NCBI GenBank assembly: GCA_947179325.1
Contig: CAMXAU010000001.1
Coordinates: forward strand, 1 to 64,000
Direction of reading: 5' to 3'
DNA from: an uncultured Bacteroidales bacterium
GTDB taxonomy: Bacteria > Bacteroidota > Bacteroidia > Bacteroidales > UBA932
Length of the DNA stretch: 64,000 nucleotides
The position numbers and the translations under genes are program-made. Shown here one piece after another: positions 8,099 through 16,981 of this stretch (position 1 is the first letter of the stretch; every line of letters begins with the position of its first letter). Below the pieces are notes generated by a model, which made no database searches, was not told where the DNA came from, and was given only the letters and a program-made list of their open reading frames with translations.

Positions 8099-9115
8099 AT
8101 GAAGACGACAAGAAGCGGGAAAGAAAAAGAATGGACACCGATGAGTCCTGAGGTTCTGCAGGTAGGACGGTATGTGGATGTGCTTTCTGACAGCGGATTC
8201 AAGGCTGTATTCGGAGACGAAAGCAACAAGGAGATACTTAGGATGATGCTGAACGAATTTCTCCCGGACGGAGTCAGGATCAGGTCAATGGACTTCTCCA
8301 CAGTGGAGATTCCAGGACTTACAATGGAAAGCAAGGGCATCAGGATTGACCTCAGATGCAAGGGAGAGGACGGAACGGAATTCATCATTGAGATGCAGAA
8401 GTACGAGCAGGATAACTTTTTCAAAAGATGCGTTGCATACTCCTCAAGGGTATATGATGCAAACCTTAGAAGGCTCAGCAGGGAGGAGAAGGAAACAATA
8501 AGGAGCAGAAGAGCCATAGAGGATATGGAATATGACCTTAAGCCTGTATACTTCATCGCACTGATGGCAGTGGACTTCGCACATGAAAAGCCTGAGATGT
8601 GGAAAGACAGATTTGTTTCTGAATACACTTTCAGAGAAAAAATCACAGGTGAAGTGGTATGTGAGACAATTTCAATTATATTTGTTGAGCTGAAACATTT
8701 CAGGAAAAGGCTGGAGGAATGTACAGACAGCAGGGAAGAGTGGATGTACGCACTGAAAAATGCCGGGTCGACGGACAAGATACCAGAAGAGCTCACAAGG
8801 GATGGCGTAAGGAAGTTCTTCGAAGCATGTGAACTGGCCGGTTTCAGCAATGGGAAACGACAGGAATTTGAAACAAACCGCATGAGAGAGATTGACTACT
8901 ATTCCATCATCAGCACCGCTAAAAGAAGAGGAATTGAAAAGGGACGTGAAGAAGGCAGGCAGGAAGGAAGGGAAGAAGGAGAAGTGACAGGGAGAGAAAA
9001 AGGGCGTGCAGAAATGACATTAGAATTGGCCAAGACAATGAAAGCCAAGGGTATGTCTACTGCCGACATTGCCGAAATCACCGGACTTACAGAACAGGCG
9101 ATAGAAAATCTATGA
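8099..9115 (+). CDS. Rpn family recombination-promoting nuclease / PD-(D/E)XK putative transposase
   Basis: From the ATG at 8099 this encodes 338 residues. SPEVLQVGRYVDVLSDSGFKAVFGD is the typical opening of the PDDEXK_2/Rpn group. The nuclease core shows GIRIDLRCK with Asp84 and FIIEMQK with Glu98 and Gln100, then the RCVAYSSRVYD helix. The C-terminus carries repeated charged turns (GREEGRQEGREEGE) and ends in a short HTH-like tail (MSTADIAEITGLTEQAIENL), also usual for the family. Members are often multicopy and associated with DNA mobility. Rpn proteins promote RecA-independent recombination in E. coli. The upstream extension in the same frame (from 8024) lacks family similarity, so I excluded it. 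The 11-bp inverted repeat upstream may be its control site. Confidence 0.88.
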   Translation: MKTTRSGKEKEWTPMSPEVLQVGRYVDVLSDSGFKAVFGDESNKEILRMMLNEFLPDGVRIRSMDFSTVEIPGLTMESKGIRIDLRCKGEDGTEFIIEMQKYEQDNFFKRCVAYSSRVYDANLRRLSREEKETIRSRRAIEDMEYDLKPVYFIALMAVDFAHEKPEMWKDRFVSEYTFREKITGEVVCETISIIFVELKHFRKRLEECTDSREEWMYALKNAGSTDKIPEELTRDGVRKFFEACELAGFSNGKRQEFETNRMREIDYYSIISTAKRRGIEKGREEGRQEGREEGEVTGREKGRAEMTLELAKTMKAKGMSTADIAEITGLTEQAIENL

Positions 9116-9116
9116 C

Positions 9117-10064
9117 CTATATATTTGCAAGAAAACGGAACACATTGTCCTGCGGGGCATCCTTCATCAGGACAATCTTCCTGCTGTCAAGGAGATAAAG
9201 AGACGGTATCGCCCTGACATTGTATAATGTATCCTCCCTTATTATGCCGTTCGGGTCATATCCGTTATACCATACGGATGGATAGACCGGCATATAATCA
9301 TACCACGCTGAGATATCCTCATCAATATAGACATTCACGACCGCAAGCCTTCCTGAAGTTACAAGGCCGGAAACTACAGCATCCGATGTCAGCACATTGA
9401 TTATATCCTTGCAGGCAGTGCAGCCAGGATTGCTGAAAAACAGCAGAGTATATTCAGCATCAACGCCATAGAGATTCCTCATATGTCCAGAAGCATCACT
9501 GAAGAAGAAATCTGCTGCAGGCGTACCGACAGCGTTCAGGGAACACATTTCCGCATCATATGCATACACCGCCCTCTTTTCGGGGCTGAACCCATCATAT
9601 CCAGAAAGCAGGCCTGCATATACACCATAAAGGTCCTCTATGCGCAAAGGGGAATTGGGGTCATAAAGATATTTCTCGGCAAAGGCTGTCAATGTCTCAA
9701 AAACATTGGATGAAGTGTCCTTCCTCTCGCATTCTACAGCTCTCCAGTACATCCTCGCAATTGACTTACCTGCAGTTTCCATATCTGCCATGCCAAGCAA
9801 GCCGATATAGTTGACAAAGGCATTTTCGACATCCACCTTACGGATACCGCTCACCAATGAGGAATCACAAGGACAGGAGCGTGAAGTGTCTGCAAGACCA
9901 TCCCAGTAATGCATCATGGCATATTCCATTGCCGCCTCCCTGTCCTCCGCATATATCCCAGGGACATTTACAGCAGGAAAAGGCAGAGGAGAATACTTCT
10001 CTGCCTTTCTGTTTCCGCATGCGGTGACAAGAATTGCCAGCGCGATATAGAGAATCTGTCTCAT
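9117..10064 (-). CDS. DUF5106-like lipoprotein with thioredoxin-fold C-terminus
   Basis: The 315-residue product starts MRQILYIALAILVTAC, a lipoprotein signal with Cys16. Residues 30-190 form a helical domain of the DUF5106 type common in Bacteroidales. Residues 190-315 are TlpA/thioredoxin-like: TPAADFFFSDASG, then LLFFSNPGCTACKDI with a CTAC active site, and AIPSLYLLD carrying the cis-proline. It probably acts as a periplasmic or outer-membrane-facing thiol-disulfide reductase. It follows a Na/Pi cotransporter gene on the same strand after 32 bp, so the two may be cotranscribed. The nuclease gene converges on it with only one base between them. Confidence 0.8.
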   Translation of the reverse strand: MRQILYIALAILVTACGNRKAEKYSPLPFPAVNVPGIYAEDREAAMEYAMMHYWDGLADTSRSCPCDSSLVSGIRKVDVENAFVNYIGLLGMADMETAGKSIARMYWRAVECERKDTSSNVFETLTAFAEKYLYDPNSPLRIEDLYGVYAGLLSGYDGFSPEKRAVYAYDAEMCSLNAVGTPAADFFFSDASGHMRNLYGVDAEYTLLFFSNPGCTACKDIINVLTSDAVVSGLVTSGRLAVVNVYIDEDISAWYDYMPVYPSVWYNGYDPNGIIREDTLYNVRAIPSLYLLDSRKIVLMKDAPQDNVFRFLANI

Positions 10065-10096
10065 ATAAATCTTCCCGACCCGGGAGAGGCCAGCAG

Positions 10097-11815
10097 CTAT
10101 CTTACTGCCTCCTCTGCCTGTGAAACGTTTATGATGAAGTCACCTATCCTTTCAAGCTCGGCCAGCACATCCATATAGTATACTCCTGTCTGGTAGTTGT
10201 AGCTGTCGTTCTCTATGTTTGCTATATGCTCCTCGCGCAGGCGGTTGCGGCATGAATTGATTGCATCCTCCGCATTCTGGGCATTCGTGATATCGTTGAC
10301 ATCCTCATATGGCTTGCGGAGATTCTCAAGCATCGCGTCATATGCAGTCTGCACAGTGTCAAGCATCAGGTTAAGCTTGCTCAGCATATCCTCGTCAAAG
10401 ACCTTGTTATGGGCATTCTTACGCTGGAGGATACGTCCTATGGCCTCACCGGAGTCACCGAGGCTCTCCAGTTCACCGATTATCTTGTACATCGCCTTGA
10501 TCCTGTAGTCAGACCTCTCGCTGAGGTCACCGTTGGAGACTTCATTGAGATAAGAGGCTATCTCAAATTCAATTCTGTCGGTAATATCTTCATATTTAAC
10601 AAGTTTCTTGTTCAGTTCAGCAAATTTCTCAGGATTCTGCTCATTTATCGCCTGGCGGATATAGCCATAGCCTTTCTGGCACAGTTCCGCGAAATAGGTA
10701 ATCTCCTGCTTTGCCTCATCCAGCGACAGTTCCGCAGTACTGAGAAGGCCTCCCGTGATATATTTGAGACGGAAAACCTCTTCCTCCTCTCCCTCCGGAG
10801 CCTTCACAATCATCGTCACTGTCTTGACAATTGAAGGGATGAACCAGACCAGTATAAGCGTATTGATGAGCTTGAACATTGTATGCAGGATGGCGATTCC
10901 GAACAGGAGGGACATCTGAGCAGACGGATCGGAAAGATTCACCGAGAGCGGATTAGAGAGACCTATGGCCGAGACGGTAAAGCCGACAAGTTTCAGGAAA
11001 GGATGATATAAGACCAGGACCCAGATTGCACCGAAGACATTGTACACCGTATGGGCCATAGCAGCCCTCTTGGCCGAGGTGTTTCCGACAGAGGCTGCCA
11101 TATTTGCTGTTATGGTCGTACCTATGTTCTCGCCTATCACCATCGCTGCAGCAAGGTCGAACCCGATAAGGCCTGTCGTGGCAAGGAGCATTGTAATGGC
11201 CATTGTCGCGCTGGAAGCCTGCAGGACCATTGTAAGCACGGCACCTACAAGGAGAAATATAAGCACTGAACCAAATCCATAGCCTGTAAAGTAGCCGAAG
11301 AATGCCATCATCGCATCCCTGTATTCATCTGAGAGTATCGCCTCTGCATTCTCCTTCATCAGTGACAAGCCAAGGAAAAGCATCGCAAAACCGATTATGA
11401 AGCCTCCAATGTTCTTTGACTGAGCTGTCTTGGAAGACATCATCACAAAGCCTATCGCCATGAGCGGCAGCGAAATGACACTGATATCCATCGAGAAGCC
11501 GAACGAAGTGATCCAGATGGTGGGGATGGTGCCGACATTCGCTCCCATGATGACCCCGACAGCATTCGCCAGGGTAATGAGACCTGCATTCACAAAACTG
11601 ACAACCATCACTGTCGTCGCAGAAGAAGACTGCACAAGTGTTGTAATCGCCGTTCCGGTGAGCACCTGCTTGAAAGGAGTTGAAGTCATGGATGCAAGAA
11701 ATGACCGGAGACGGTCTCCTGCAGCCTTCTGGAGGCTTTCACTCATGAGTGTCATCCCATACAGGAACATACCCAAGGCACCCAGAAGAGTGAAAACAAG
11801 TAGAACTATATGCAT
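10097..11815 (-). CDS. Na/Pi cotransporter family protein with PhoU-like domain (copy 1)
   Basis: Counting from the ATG at 11815 the protein has 572 residues, exactly the length of its neighbour copy. The start is fixed by that comparison (MHIVLLVFTLLGALGMFLYGM); an upstream in-frame ATG adds 11 residues with no counterpart. Two inverted repeats of the NptA/PNaS family are visible, each with a QSSSATT or QASSATM motif (VQSSSATTVMVVSFVNAG and LQASSATMAITML). The last 200 residues form a PhoU-like helical bundle (ELESLGDSGEAIGRIL, then ERIGDFIINVSQAEE). It should couple sodium to phosphate movement across the inner membrane. It is the downstream member of a tandem pair about 80% alike by eye. 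Confidence 0.92.
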   Translation of the reverse strand: MHIVLLVFTLLGALGMFLYGMTLMSESLQKAAGDRLRSFLASMTSTPFKQVLTGTAITTLVQSSSATTVMVVSFVNAGLITLANAVGVIMGANVGTIPTIWITSFGFSMDISVISLPLMAIGFVMMSSKTAQSKNIGGFIIGFAMLFLGLSLMKENAEAILSDEYRDAMMAFFGYFTGYGFGSVLIFLLVGAVLTMVLQASSATMAITMLLATTGLIGFDLAAAMVIGENIGTTITANMAASVGNTSAKRAAMAHTVYNVFGAIWVLVLYHPFLKLVGFTVSAIGLSNPLSVNLSDPSAQMSLLFGIAILHTMFKLINTLILVWFIPSIVKTVTMIVKAPEGEEEEVFRLKYITGGLLSTAELSLDEAKQEITYFAELCQKGYGYIRQAINEQNPEKFAELNKKLVKYEDITDRIEFEIASYLNEVSNGDLSERSDYRIKAMYKIIGELESLGDSGEAIGRILQRKNAHNKVFDEDMLSKLNLMLDTVQTAYDAMLENLRKPYEDVNDITNAQNAEDAINSCRNRLREEHIANIENDSYNYQTGVYYMDVLAELERIGDFIINVSQAEEAVR

Positions 11816-11840
11816 AAGTGAAGTCTGTGAATTAAAATTT

Positions 11841-11886
11841 GGACGCAAGATTACGAAAAATAATTAAATTTTTCGCCCTTGCGTCC
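11841..11886. promoter_or_regulatory. Two-part inverted repeat between the tandem Na/Pi genes
   Basis: GGACGCAAG (11841-11849) pairs with CTTGCGTCC (11878-11886), and inside it CGAAAAAT (11854-11861) pairs with ATTTTTCG (11868-11875). Together they form one long hairpin. Read on the minus strand it lies after copy 2 and is followed by AAATTTT, so it could terminate that transcript. It also overlaps the word TAATCTTGCGT, which recurs at the same 28-nt distance from the start codon of copy 2 and looks like a -7 box. Terminator, operator or both remain open. Confidence 0.5.
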
Positions 11887-11948
11887 TCAATTTCTCAAAA
11901 TCTTAACATATTATTAACTTCCGCGCATACAGCGTGTACGGGAAATGG

Positions 11949-13667
11949 CTACTTGACCATTTCTTCGGCCTGCGACACATTGATAATGAAGTCGCCTATC
12001 CGTTCAAGCTCGGCTACCACATCCATATAGTAGACTCCGGTCTGATAGTTATAGTTTTCATTCTCGATATTCGCTATATGCTCCTCACGGAGACGGTTGC
12101 GGCAAGCATCGATTGCATCCTCCGCACTCAAGGCCTCACTGATATCATTCACCTCCGCATATGGCCTGCGGAGATTCTCAAGCATCGCGTCATATGCAGT
12201 CTGCACAGTGTCGAGCATCAGGTTAAGCCTGCTCAGCATATCCTCGTCAAAGACCTTCTCATGGGCATTCTTGCGCTGGAGGATACGTCCTATAGCCTCA
12301 CCGGAGTCACCGAGGCTCTCCAGTTCACCGATTATCTTGTACATCGCCTTGATCATCTTCTCGGAAGACTCGCTCAGCTGTCCACGGGAGACTTCACCAA
12401 GATATGCAGCAATCTCATATTCAATCTTGTCCGTTATCTCCTCATACTTAACAAGCTTCTTGTTCAGCTCTGCAAACCTATCAGGGTCCTGCTCATTTAT
12501 CGCCTGACGTATATAGCCATACCCTTTCTGGCATAGTTCTGCAAAATAGGTGATTTCCTGCCTTGCCTCGTCAAGTGAGAGTTCAGCAGTATCCAGGATA
12601 CCTCCGCTGATATACTTCAGACGGAAAACCTCTTCATCTTCACCTTCAGGTGTCTTGACCATCCATGTCACAATCTTGACGATTACAGGAACGAACCATA
12701 TGAGAATCAATGTATTGGTAATATTGAACAAGGTATGTAGAGTCGCTATGCCATAGAGGAGCGAGGTCTGTGTTTGCACATCAGCGGATGTCAGGTCGGC
12801 AGAAAGCGGATCCGGAAGCCCCACCGAAGTCATTATAAGGCCGATGAGCCTCAGGAAAGGATGGAACAGGACAAGGACCCAGACAACACCGAAGACATTG
12901 AACAGCGTGTGTGCACGGGCTGCCCTCTTGGCTGATGTGTTTCCGACAGAAGCAGCCATGTTGGCTGTGATGGTTGTACCGATATTCTCGCCAAGCACCA
13001 TGGCGGCGGCAAGGTCAAAACCGATAAGGCCGGATGTCGCAAGCAGCATGGTAATGGCCATTGTCGCGCTGGAGGCCTGCAGGACAACAGTAAGTATTGC
13101 ACCTACAGCAAGGAAGATAAGTACAGAGCCGAACCGGTAGCCGGTAAAATGGCTGAGAAAAGACATTATCGCCTCTTTGTCTGAAAGCAGTTCACCGGCC
13201 GAGCTCTTCATGAACGAAAGGCCAAGGAACATTATCGAGAAGCCTATGATGAAGCCTCCTATATTCTTGTTCATGGTTTTCTTGGATGAGGCAAGCAGAA
13301 AGCCGAGAGCCATGAGGGGAACAGAGAACACCGCTATATCCACGGAGAATCCCAGGGCTGTGATCCATGCAGTAAGGGTCGTCCCTATGTTTGCCCCCAT
13401 GATCACACCAATGGCATTGGCAAGGGAAAGAAGACCTGCATTCACAAAACTGACAACCATGATTGTAGTTGCAGAGGAAGACTGCACAAGTGCCGTAATC
13501 GCCGTTCCTGTAATCACCCTCTTGAAAGGATTAGATGTCATCGCGGCAAGAAACGACCGGAGACGGTCACCCGCGACCTTCTGCAGGCTTTCACTCATAA
13601 GGGTCATTCCATAGAGGAACATACCCAGGGCGCCTATCAAAGTGAAAATCAATAAAACTATATGCAT
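11949..13667 (-). CDS. Na/Pi cotransporter family protein with PhoU-like domain (copy 2)
   Basis: This 572-residue paralogue of the next downstream gene starts MHIVLLIFTLIGALGMFLYGM. It keeps both signature repeats (VQSSSATTIMVVSFVNAG and LQASSATMAITML), the GENIGTTITANMAASVGNTSAKRAA block and a C-terminal PhoU-like domain. The sequence differs from copy 1 mostly in loops, for example SGELLSDKEAIMSF and the start of the PhoU region. This suggests tandem duplication with later divergence, perhaps in affinity or regulation. A TAATCTTG -7-like box (13698-13705) sits 28 nt upstream, as in copy 1. It is divergent from the large HEXXH/propeller gene at 13805, and the two control regions overlap. 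Confidence 0.92.
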   Translation of the reverse strand: MHIVLLIFTLIGALGMFLYGMTLMSESLQKVAGDRLRSFLAAMTSNPFKRVITGTAITALVQSSSATTIMVVSFVNAGLLSLANAIGVIMGANIGTTLTAWITALGFSVDIAVFSVPLMALGFLLASSKKTMNKNIGGFIIGFSIMFLGLSFMKSSAGELLSDKEAIMSFLSHFTGYRFGSVLIFLAVGAILTVVLQASSATMAITMLLATSGLIGFDLAAAMVLGENIGTTITANMAASVGNTSAKRAARAHTLFNVFGVVWVLVLFHPFLRLIGLIMTSVGLPDPLSADLTSADVQTQTSLLYGIATLHTLFNITNTLILIWFVPVIVKIVTWMVKTPEGEDEEVFRLKYISGGILDTAELSLDEARQEITYFAELCQKGYGYIRQAINEQDPDRFAELNKKLVKYEEITDKIEYEIAAYLGEVSRGQLSESSEKMIKAMYKIIGELESLGDSGEAIGRILQRKNAHEKVFDEDMLSRLNLMLDTVQTAYDAMLENLRRPYAEVNDISEALSAEDAIDACRNRLREEHIANIENENYNYQTGVYYMDVVAELERIGDFIINVSQAEEMVK

Positions 13668-13697
13668 AAATAAACCTGTTAGTTCTAAAAATCAACG

Positions 13698-13725
13698 CAA
13701 GATTAACAAAAAAGGATTAGATTTG
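13698..13725. promoter_or_regulatory. Overlapping divergent -7 boxes
   Basis: On the minus strand TAATCTTG (13698-13705) is placed for the Na/Pi copy 2 gene; the same word with the same spacing precedes copy 1. On the plus strand TAGATTTG (13718-13725) fits the TAnnTTTG consensus for the gene at 13805. I do not find a good -33 TTG for either. Confidence 0.35.
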
Positions 13726-13743
13726 CACCGCGTTAAATCCATT

Positions 13744-13803
13744 GTAACAAAGATTTAACTATGATGTAACAACGGCTTAACCCCATCGTAACAAAGGCTT
13801 AAC
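13744..13803 (+). repeat. Three tandem 22-bp direct repeats abutting a start codon
   Basis: The 16-bp core GTAACAAnGnnTTAAC occurs at 13744-13759, 13766-13781 and 13788-13803, an exact 22-bp period. The last copy ends one base before the ATG at 13805 and all three lie downstream of a TAGATTTG -7-like box. They would therefore make up almost the whole 5' leader. A 22-bp spacing is about two helical turns, so a row of protein-binding half-sites on one DNA face is plausible. An RNA-level element is equally possible. Confidence 0.7.
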
Positions 13804-13804
13804 A

Positions 13805-16800
13805 ATGATTGGACCGAAACACACGATAAGATTCATGGCTGCCTTATTCCTGGCTGTTGCAGTCCAGTCTGTCTGCTATGCCCAGTTCTACACAGCAGGA
13901 GACGATCCCGGTTCAGTAAAATGGTACAAGACAGAAACTTCCAGCTACAGGATAATATATCCTGAAGGGCTGGACTCCCTTGCAAGGATCTATGGCGGAA
14001 AACTTGAGCACTACAGAAAAGCTGTGGGACGTTCGTCAGGGTTTGCTCCTGGAGAACATACAGGCGGAAAGCTGCCTGTTGTCCTGCATGCCTTCAACGC
14101 CAATTCAAACGGCTCCGTTGCATGGGCGCCAAAGAGGATGGACCTGTTCACATCGCCGCAGCCATACGCAGCCGAGGCGATGCCATGGGTGGATATGCTG
14201 GCAATCCATGAACAAAGGCATTCTGCACAGATGCAGACAGGGCTAAGCGGGACATTCAGACCGTTCGGCTGGTTCCTAGGAGAGATGTTCAACGGACTTG
14301 TCGCAGGGCTGTGGTCATGGAGATGGTTCCTTGAGGGGGATGCCGTAGTCGCGGAGACTGCTCTTTCAAATTCCGGGAGAGGACGTACAGCCGATTTCAT
14401 GAACTATTACATGATTGCATACGACAACGGTGATTTCCGGGACTGGAGCAGCTGGAAATTCGGTTCACAGCGCAATTATACGCCTAACTACTATACTGCC
14501 GGCTACCTCATGATCGGAGGAATCCGCTTTCTCTATGGCTACAGAGACGTATCCATTGACTATACCCATCATATATCACGGAACATATATGACCTGTATG
14601 GACTCAACACGGTCGTAAAGAAAAAGACAGGAAGGAATCTCAGGACAGCATACCGTGAGATTGCAGACACCCTCAACAGGATATGGCAGGAGGAAATCGA
14701 AGCCAGGAAACCGTTCATGGCATCAGAGCCTGTGGTGTCTCTCCCGTCAAGATACACAGAATATTCCCAGCTGGAATTTGCCGGGGACTACCTTTATGCC
14801 ATAAAGAGCAGTATGTCAATGCCTTCAAGCCTGGTCAGGATAGACAGCTACGGAAAAGAGAGAAATGTAATTCCATTTCCGGAAAACACAAGCCAGCTGT
14901 GCTACATGCAGTCATCAGAGCGTTTCTACTGGAGCGAAAGCATACCTGACATAAGATGGAGCCAGAAAGTTGACTCAAGGATAAGGTATTATGACACAAT
15001 GAAAAGGAAACGCAGGTCAATCACCGGGAAAGGTCGCCTGTTCAGCCCATGCCCGTCACCGGACGAATCAATGCTGTGCGTATCGGAATACTTTGACAAC
15101 GGACGCACCGGACTTGCCATAATCGATGCCGTTGACGGTAGAAGGATAGCATCCATAGAGGCACCAGACTCGGTACAGATAGTCGAAAGCACATGGGTCG
15201 GAGACACAATATACTCTACAGGCATTTCCTCTGGAGGATATGGCATCTATTCCATCGGCATCATGCCTGAAGCAGGAAAGCCGGTCTTCGGGAAATGGAA
15301 CAACATACTTGCCCCGCAGCCAGTCCAGATTGTCAATTTCAGCGGAAACAAGGAAGGGCTGAATTTTGTTGCAGACAGGACCGGCGTGCAGGAATATTAT
15401 CACTTCTCCATAGAGTCGGGCGAACTGGCACAGCTCACATCAACAAGATACGGGGCTGATGACTTTGTCTATAGCCCTGACAGGAAGACACTCTATTACA
15501 GCGCAAAAAGATACGGTGGCAACATCATAGAGAAGACTCCGGCCGATTCACTGACTGCACGCAAGGTATGCTTCAGCGACATACACAGGTACAGGATGGC
15601 CGATGAACTGTCAAGGCAGGAAAGAGAGCTTGCCGGTAACAAGGAGGAAAGAAAAGGGCCTGAGACAGAATCAACCGAAGACGGGACAGAAGAAACAGGA
15701 TTCAGCACTCCGGAAAGATACCGCAAATTCCCACATCTCCTGCGTATACATTCATGGGCACCGTTCTGGTTCAACATAGACAACATAATGGCTTTCAGCG
15801 GGGAGCAGGTCTATGACTTCATATCACTCGGTGCTACGGCACTTAGCCAGAATGACCTCGGCACAGCAGTATCCCAGCTCGGATATTCAGCACATAAAGA
15901 CCCGTATAATCCGGCACAATGGAGGCATTCCGGCCACTTCAAGTTCACCTATAGCGGGCTGTATCCGGTAATTGAATTGTCGGCAGACCTGAATGACAGG
16001 GGTGCAAGGGTAAGCGGAATCGCATATCAGTTCAGCAATTACAGCACAGGATATGGCAATCTGCGCTCCAGGGACTACGGCAAGCCATACGTTTCAGGGA
16101 AGATATCCATGTATATCCCTTTCAACCTGTCACGTGGAGGGTGGTACACAGGACTTGTTCCAAGGATCTCATACACAATCACAAATGACATATTCAACAC
16201 GGGCACAAGCACCTATAACAGCCTTGACGGAGTAGAGGGAGGGCCATTCCTTATGAGCAGGAGCGAAGGCCAGAACCTGGTTCAGCAATCGCTTCTCGGC
16301 TCCGTCAGATTCTACAGGATGCGCCCAGTCGCCACTTCCGGCATATATCCGCGCTGGGGACTCGGGGCAGAGGCCGGAGCTGTATTCCGGCCAGGACTTA
16401 CACGGTATTATTCTCCGGCAGCATATGTCAGCCTCTATGGATACCTGCCTGGAATCATCCCTCAGCATGGTCTCTATCTCAAGGCTTTATACCAGACATC
16501 GCTGGGCAGGGACTACCTGTTCGGTACAAGCATAGTCGACATACGGCCCCAGGGACTCATGAATACGGCAGCACTGACATCATACATCGCAGGACGTTCC
16601 ACAAACAGCCTCAAGGTATCTGCAAGCTACGGGATTCCGATATATGTCGGTGACGTGTCCCTCGGATCATTCATGTACATAAAGAGACTTGTGGTGACTC
16701 CACATATCGACTATACAATGTTCGGATATGGCCTCAAAGGCTCAGGAAAGGCACCTTACGGCAGCAGAATCGGGCTGTTCTCCAACGGTCTGCTCTCAGC

Positions 16801-16972
16801 CGGGGCAACAGCCGCTTTAGACCTTGGCAGCCTTTGCTGGCTTGAATTCCCGTTCCAGATAGGTGTGACATGCTCATACAACGGCGGCCCGTCATTCGGC
16901 ACAATAAGAAAAGACGGGATTCCGATTGAGCATTTCTTCATCGGTCCCGTCTTCTCTGTCAGCTTTAATTAG
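13805..16972 (+). CDS. Secreted HEXXH protein with TolB-like propeller and C-terminal outer-membrane barrel
   Basis: The 1055-residue product begins with a signal peptide (MAALFLAVAVQSVCYAQ after a short N-tail). Residues 40-300 hold HEQRH (His135, Glu136, His139) followed by FLEGDAV with Glu177, the pattern of gluzincin (peptidase MA-like) metallopeptidases. Residues 310-640 have repeated propeller-like blades with TolB/WD40-type phrases (FSPCPSPDESMLCVSE, FVYSPDRKTLYYSAK). After a charged linker (GNKEERKGPETESTE) the last 400 residues alternate polar and aromatic residues and end FSVSFN, a terminal aromatic typical of outer-membrane barrels. I infer a surface or periplasmic peptidase tethered by its own barrel. 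Substrate is unknown and proteolytic activity is unproven. The start is accepted because the 22-bp repeats end just before it. Confidence 0.8.
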   Translation: MIGPKHTIRFMAALFLAVAVQSVCYAQFYTAGDDPGSVKWYKTETSSYRIIYPEGLDSLARIYGGKLEHYRKAVGRSSGFAPGEHTGGKLPVVLHAFNANSNGSVAWAPKRMDLFTSPQPYAAEAMPWVDMLAIHEQRHSAQMQTGLSGTFRPFGWFLGEMFNGLVAGLWSWRWFLEGDAVVAETALSNSGRGRTADFMNYYMIAYDNGDFRDWSSWKFGSQRNYTPNYYTAGYLMIGGIRFLYGYRDVSIDYTHHISRNIYDLYGLNTVVKKKTGRNLRTAYREIADTLNRIWQEEIEARKPFMASEPVVSLPSRYTEYSQLEFAGDYLYAIKSSMSMPSSLVRIDSYGKERNVIPFPENTSQLCYMQSSERFYWSESIPDIRWSQKVDSRIRYYDTMKRKRRSITGKGRLFSPCPSPDESMLCVSEYFDNGRTGLAIIDAVDGRRIASIEAPDSVQIVESTWVGDTIYSTGISSGGYGIYSIGIMPEAGKPVFGKWNNILAPQPVQIVNFSGNKEGLNFVADRTGVQEYYHFSIESGELAQLTSTRYGADDFVYSPDRKTLYYSAKRYGGNIIEKTPADSLTARKVCFSDIHRYRMADELSRQERELAGNKEERKGPETESTEDGTEETGFSTPERYRKFPHLLRIHSWAPFWFNIDNIMAFSGEQVYDFISLGATALSQNDLGTAVSQLGYSAHKDPYNPAQWRHSGHFKFTYSGLYPVIELSADLNDRGARVSGIAYQFSNYSTGYGNLRSRDYGKPYVSGKISMYIPFNLSRGGWYTGLVPRISYTITNDIFNTGTSTYNSLDGVEGGPFLMSRSEGQNLVQQSLLGSVRFYRMRPVATSGIYPRWGLGAEAGAVFRPGLTRYYSPAAYVSLYGYLPGIIPQHGLYLKALYQTSLGRDYLFGTSIVDIRPQGLMNTAALTSYIAGRSTNSLKVSASYGIPIYVGDVSLGSFMYIKRLVVTPHIDYTMFGYGLKGSGKAPYGSRIGLFSNGLLSAGATAALDLGSLCWLEFPFQIGVTCSYNGGPSFGTIRKDGIPIEHFFIGPVFSVSFN

Positions 16973-16981
16973 CGCGCGGCA

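Noticed and set aside
7909..8883. 324-codon open frame on the minus strand
   Set aside because: It is antisense to the Rpn-family nuclease, whose domains and start are clear; the frame is Ser/Leu-rich, as expected from antisense of this codon use.
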